Part shown: piece after piece, positions 5,920 to 6,963 of the stretch
Position numbering within the stretch: the first letter of the stretch is position 1
Layout: each line of letters begins with the position of its first letter
Assembly (NCBI GenBank): GCA_903845455.1
Contig: CAIMXN010000203.1
Span: forward strand, 1 to 6,963
DNA from: an uncultured beta proteobacterium
Lineage (GTDB): Bacteria; Pseudomonadota; Gammaproteobacteria; Burkholderiales; Burkholderiaceae
Direction of reading: 5' to 3'
DNA: 6,963 nucleotides
Position numbers and translations under genes: made by a program
The notes under the pieces: model-generated
What the model saw: the letters and a program-made list of their open reading frames with translations, nothing else
Told to the model about the DNA's origin: nothing
The model's database searches: none

Positions 5920-6804
5920 TTATTCGACCTTCGTCAAATTAAAGACACTAGAAAAATCCAGCGCGCCATTGCCAGCTTGACTGTGCAATTCATATAAGTG
6001 ATGGGCTAACTCACCCAATGGGGTGCTAGCATTCAGATCATGGGCATTTTCAACTGCTAAGCCCAAATCTTTCAGCATTAAATCCACCCCAAAACCACCC
6101 GCATAGTTTTTTGATGAAGGTACATTCTCCATGACATTGGGACAGGGGTTATAGAGCTCCAAGGCCCAATTACGGCCTGAACTTTTTGTCATGATGTCAG
6201 ACAAGATTTTAGGATCCATACCGTTGGCAATACCTAAACGTAATGCTTCACTTGTTCCAAGCATCTGAATACCCAAGAGCATGTTGTTGCAAACCTTAAC
6301 GGTTTGACCGCTGCCATTACCACCTGCATGGAAAATGTTTTTGCCCATCTTCTCCAGCAGAGGGCGAGCCTGCTCTAGATCCTGAGCAGCGCCACCAACC
6401 ATAAAGGTCAAGGTGGCTGCCTGAGCCCCAGCAGTGCCGCCAGAAACTGGCGCATCAATCATGGCAAATCCTTTGGTCTTGGCAACCTTTGCCACCTCTT
6501 GGGCAACCTTAGGTGAGATGGTGGAGCAGTCAATCAATAAGGCCTGAGGATTGGCATGGGCCAAGATGCCAGCATCGCCAAGATAAAGACCCTCCACATG
6601 ACGTGAGGCTGGGAGCATGCTGATGACGATATCTGCACCGCCAACTGCTAATGCCGCGCTCTTTTCTACCTGACCACCTGCAGCAGAAAAAGCATCAAGC
6701 TGACTCTGGACCAGATCGAAGCCCGTCAGAAGATAACCAGCCTTTAAAAGATTGAGCGCCATTGGCAAACCCATATTCCCTAAACCAATAAATGCAACCT
6801 TCAT
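5920..6804 (-). CDS. mmsB: 3-hydroxyisobutyrate dehydrogenase
   Basis: Cytoplasmic NAD-dependent enzyme oxidising 3-hydroxyisobutyrate to methylmalonate semialdehyde in valine breakdown. The 294 residues match the family. The Rossmann motif GLGNMG is at 7-12, with Asp30 at the end of beta-2 favouring NAD over NADP. The substrate loop DAPVSGGTAGA is at 117-127, and GNGSGQTVKVCNN (162-174) carries the catalytic Lys170 and Asn174. The segment YNPCPNVM, then NYAGGF and LMLKDLGLA (in the last third) is typical of true 3-hydroxyisobutyrate dehydrogenase and not of tartronate semialdehyde reductases (GarR/GlxR). A clear Shine-Dalgarno GAGAGG (6810-6815) lies five bases before ATG 6804. The cupin gene ends 12 nt upstream, so the two are probably one operon. 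It converges on selD with a 4-nt gap. mmsA is not in view. Confidence 0.94.
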   Translation of the reverse strand: MKVAFIGLGNMGLPMALNLLKAGYLLTGFDLVQSQLDAFSAAGGQVEKSAALAVGGADIVISMLPASRHVEGLYLGDAGILAHANPQALLIDCSTISPKVAQEVAKVAKTKGFAMIDAPVSGGTAGAQAATLTFMVGGAAQDLEQARPLLEKMGKNIFHAGGNGSGQTVKVCNNMLLGIQMLGTSEALRLGIANGMDPKILSDIMTKSSGRNWALELYNPCPNVMENVPSSKNYAGGFGVDLMLKDLGLAVENAHDLNASTPLGELAHHLYELHSQAGNGALDFSSVFNLTKVE

Positions 6805-6816
6805 ATATACCTCTCG

Positions 6817-6963
6817 CTATACATCCTCAACAGACCTTCTGCTTGACAGATAGAGTACGCCATTTTTCCCAGAGGATTCGGAATGAGGCTCTTGGGCGCC
6901 TAAGTAAAAAATATCGCCGGTCCGATAAAGCACACTTTCACCTTCAATGATCAATTCAAGATC
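6817..6963 (-). CDS. Cupin domain protein (C-terminal 48 residues; start outside window)
   Basis: The frame enters from the right edge and ends at TAG 6819-6817. The visible 48 residues begin LELIIEGE, then YRTGDIFYLGAQEPHSE (13-29) and VLYLSSRR (36-43). This has the form of the second cupin motif, G-D-x-F-x-x-x-x-x-x-P-H, with Gly16, Pro26 and His27 in place; His27 would be a metal ligand in metal-binding cupins. The remaining ligands and the function lie outside the window. The gene ends 12 nt before the 3-hydroxyisobutyrate dehydrogenase start, with the latter's Shine-Dalgarno inside that gap, so translational coupling is plausible. Because it has no start codon in view, it is easily missed. 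Confidence 0.75.
   Translation of the reverse strand, partial: DLELIIEGESVLYRTGDIFYLGAQEPHSESSGKNGVLYLSSRRSVEDV

Noticed and set aside
1..6963. CRISPR arrays, tRNA or rRNA genes, insertion sequences, phage or toxin-antitoxin genes
   Set aside because: Looked for on both strands; no regularly spaced repeats, cloverleaf-like sequence, transposase or integrase motifs, or small paired toxin-antitoxin frames were seen.

Overview
The window is ordinary-looking chromosomal DNA, densely coding and of moderate GC, with metabolic and housekeeping genes and no phage, insertion-sequence, tRNA, rRNA or CRISPR sequence that I can see. The gene set (a magnesium P-type ATPase, a 3-mercaptopropionate dioxygenase-type enzyme, an RhlE-type helicase, SelD and a 3-hydroxyisobutyrate dehydrogenase) fits a proteobacterium. 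The moderate GC suggests a betaproteobacterium of the Burkholderiales, perhaps Polynucleobacter-like. That placement is inference from memory, not from a search.

Layout. Positions 1-1510 (minus strand, running off the left edge) hold the first ~503 residues of an MgtA/MgtB-type Mg2+ ATPase. Directly upstream of it is a strong sigma70-type promoter whose predicted start point falls on the ATG, suggesting a leaderless mRNA. Just beyond that, at 1550-1581, lies a 12-bp hairpin that terminates the next minus-strand gene. That gene (1616-2197) encodes a secreted protein of unknown function built from two copies of a ~55-residue beta-rich unit. It starts at a TTG behind a good ribosome binding site.

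From about 2363 the direction switches to plus. A GNAT acetyltransferase (2363-2806) is followed after 39 nt by a cysteine-dioxygenase-family thiol dioxygenase, most like 3-mercaptopropionate dioxygenase (2846-3412). A 129-nt spacer (3413-3541) follows, with several complementary segments. Then come the DEAD-box RNA helicase rhlE (3542-4834) and, 25 nt later, selD (4860-5915), probably co-transcribed.

The right end is on the minus strand again. A 3-hydroxyisobutyrate dehydrogenase gene (5920-6804) converges on selD with only 4 nt between the stop codons. Upstream of it is the 3' end of a cupin gene (6817 to the right edge), 12 nt away and probably in the same operon.

No clearly new multi-gene system is present. 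The observations most worth a second look are the predicted leaderless mgtA transcript, the duplicated-domain periplasmic protein, and the three-part ATTGG/CCAAT/ATTGG element just before rhlE, which can form two mutually exclusive hairpins.
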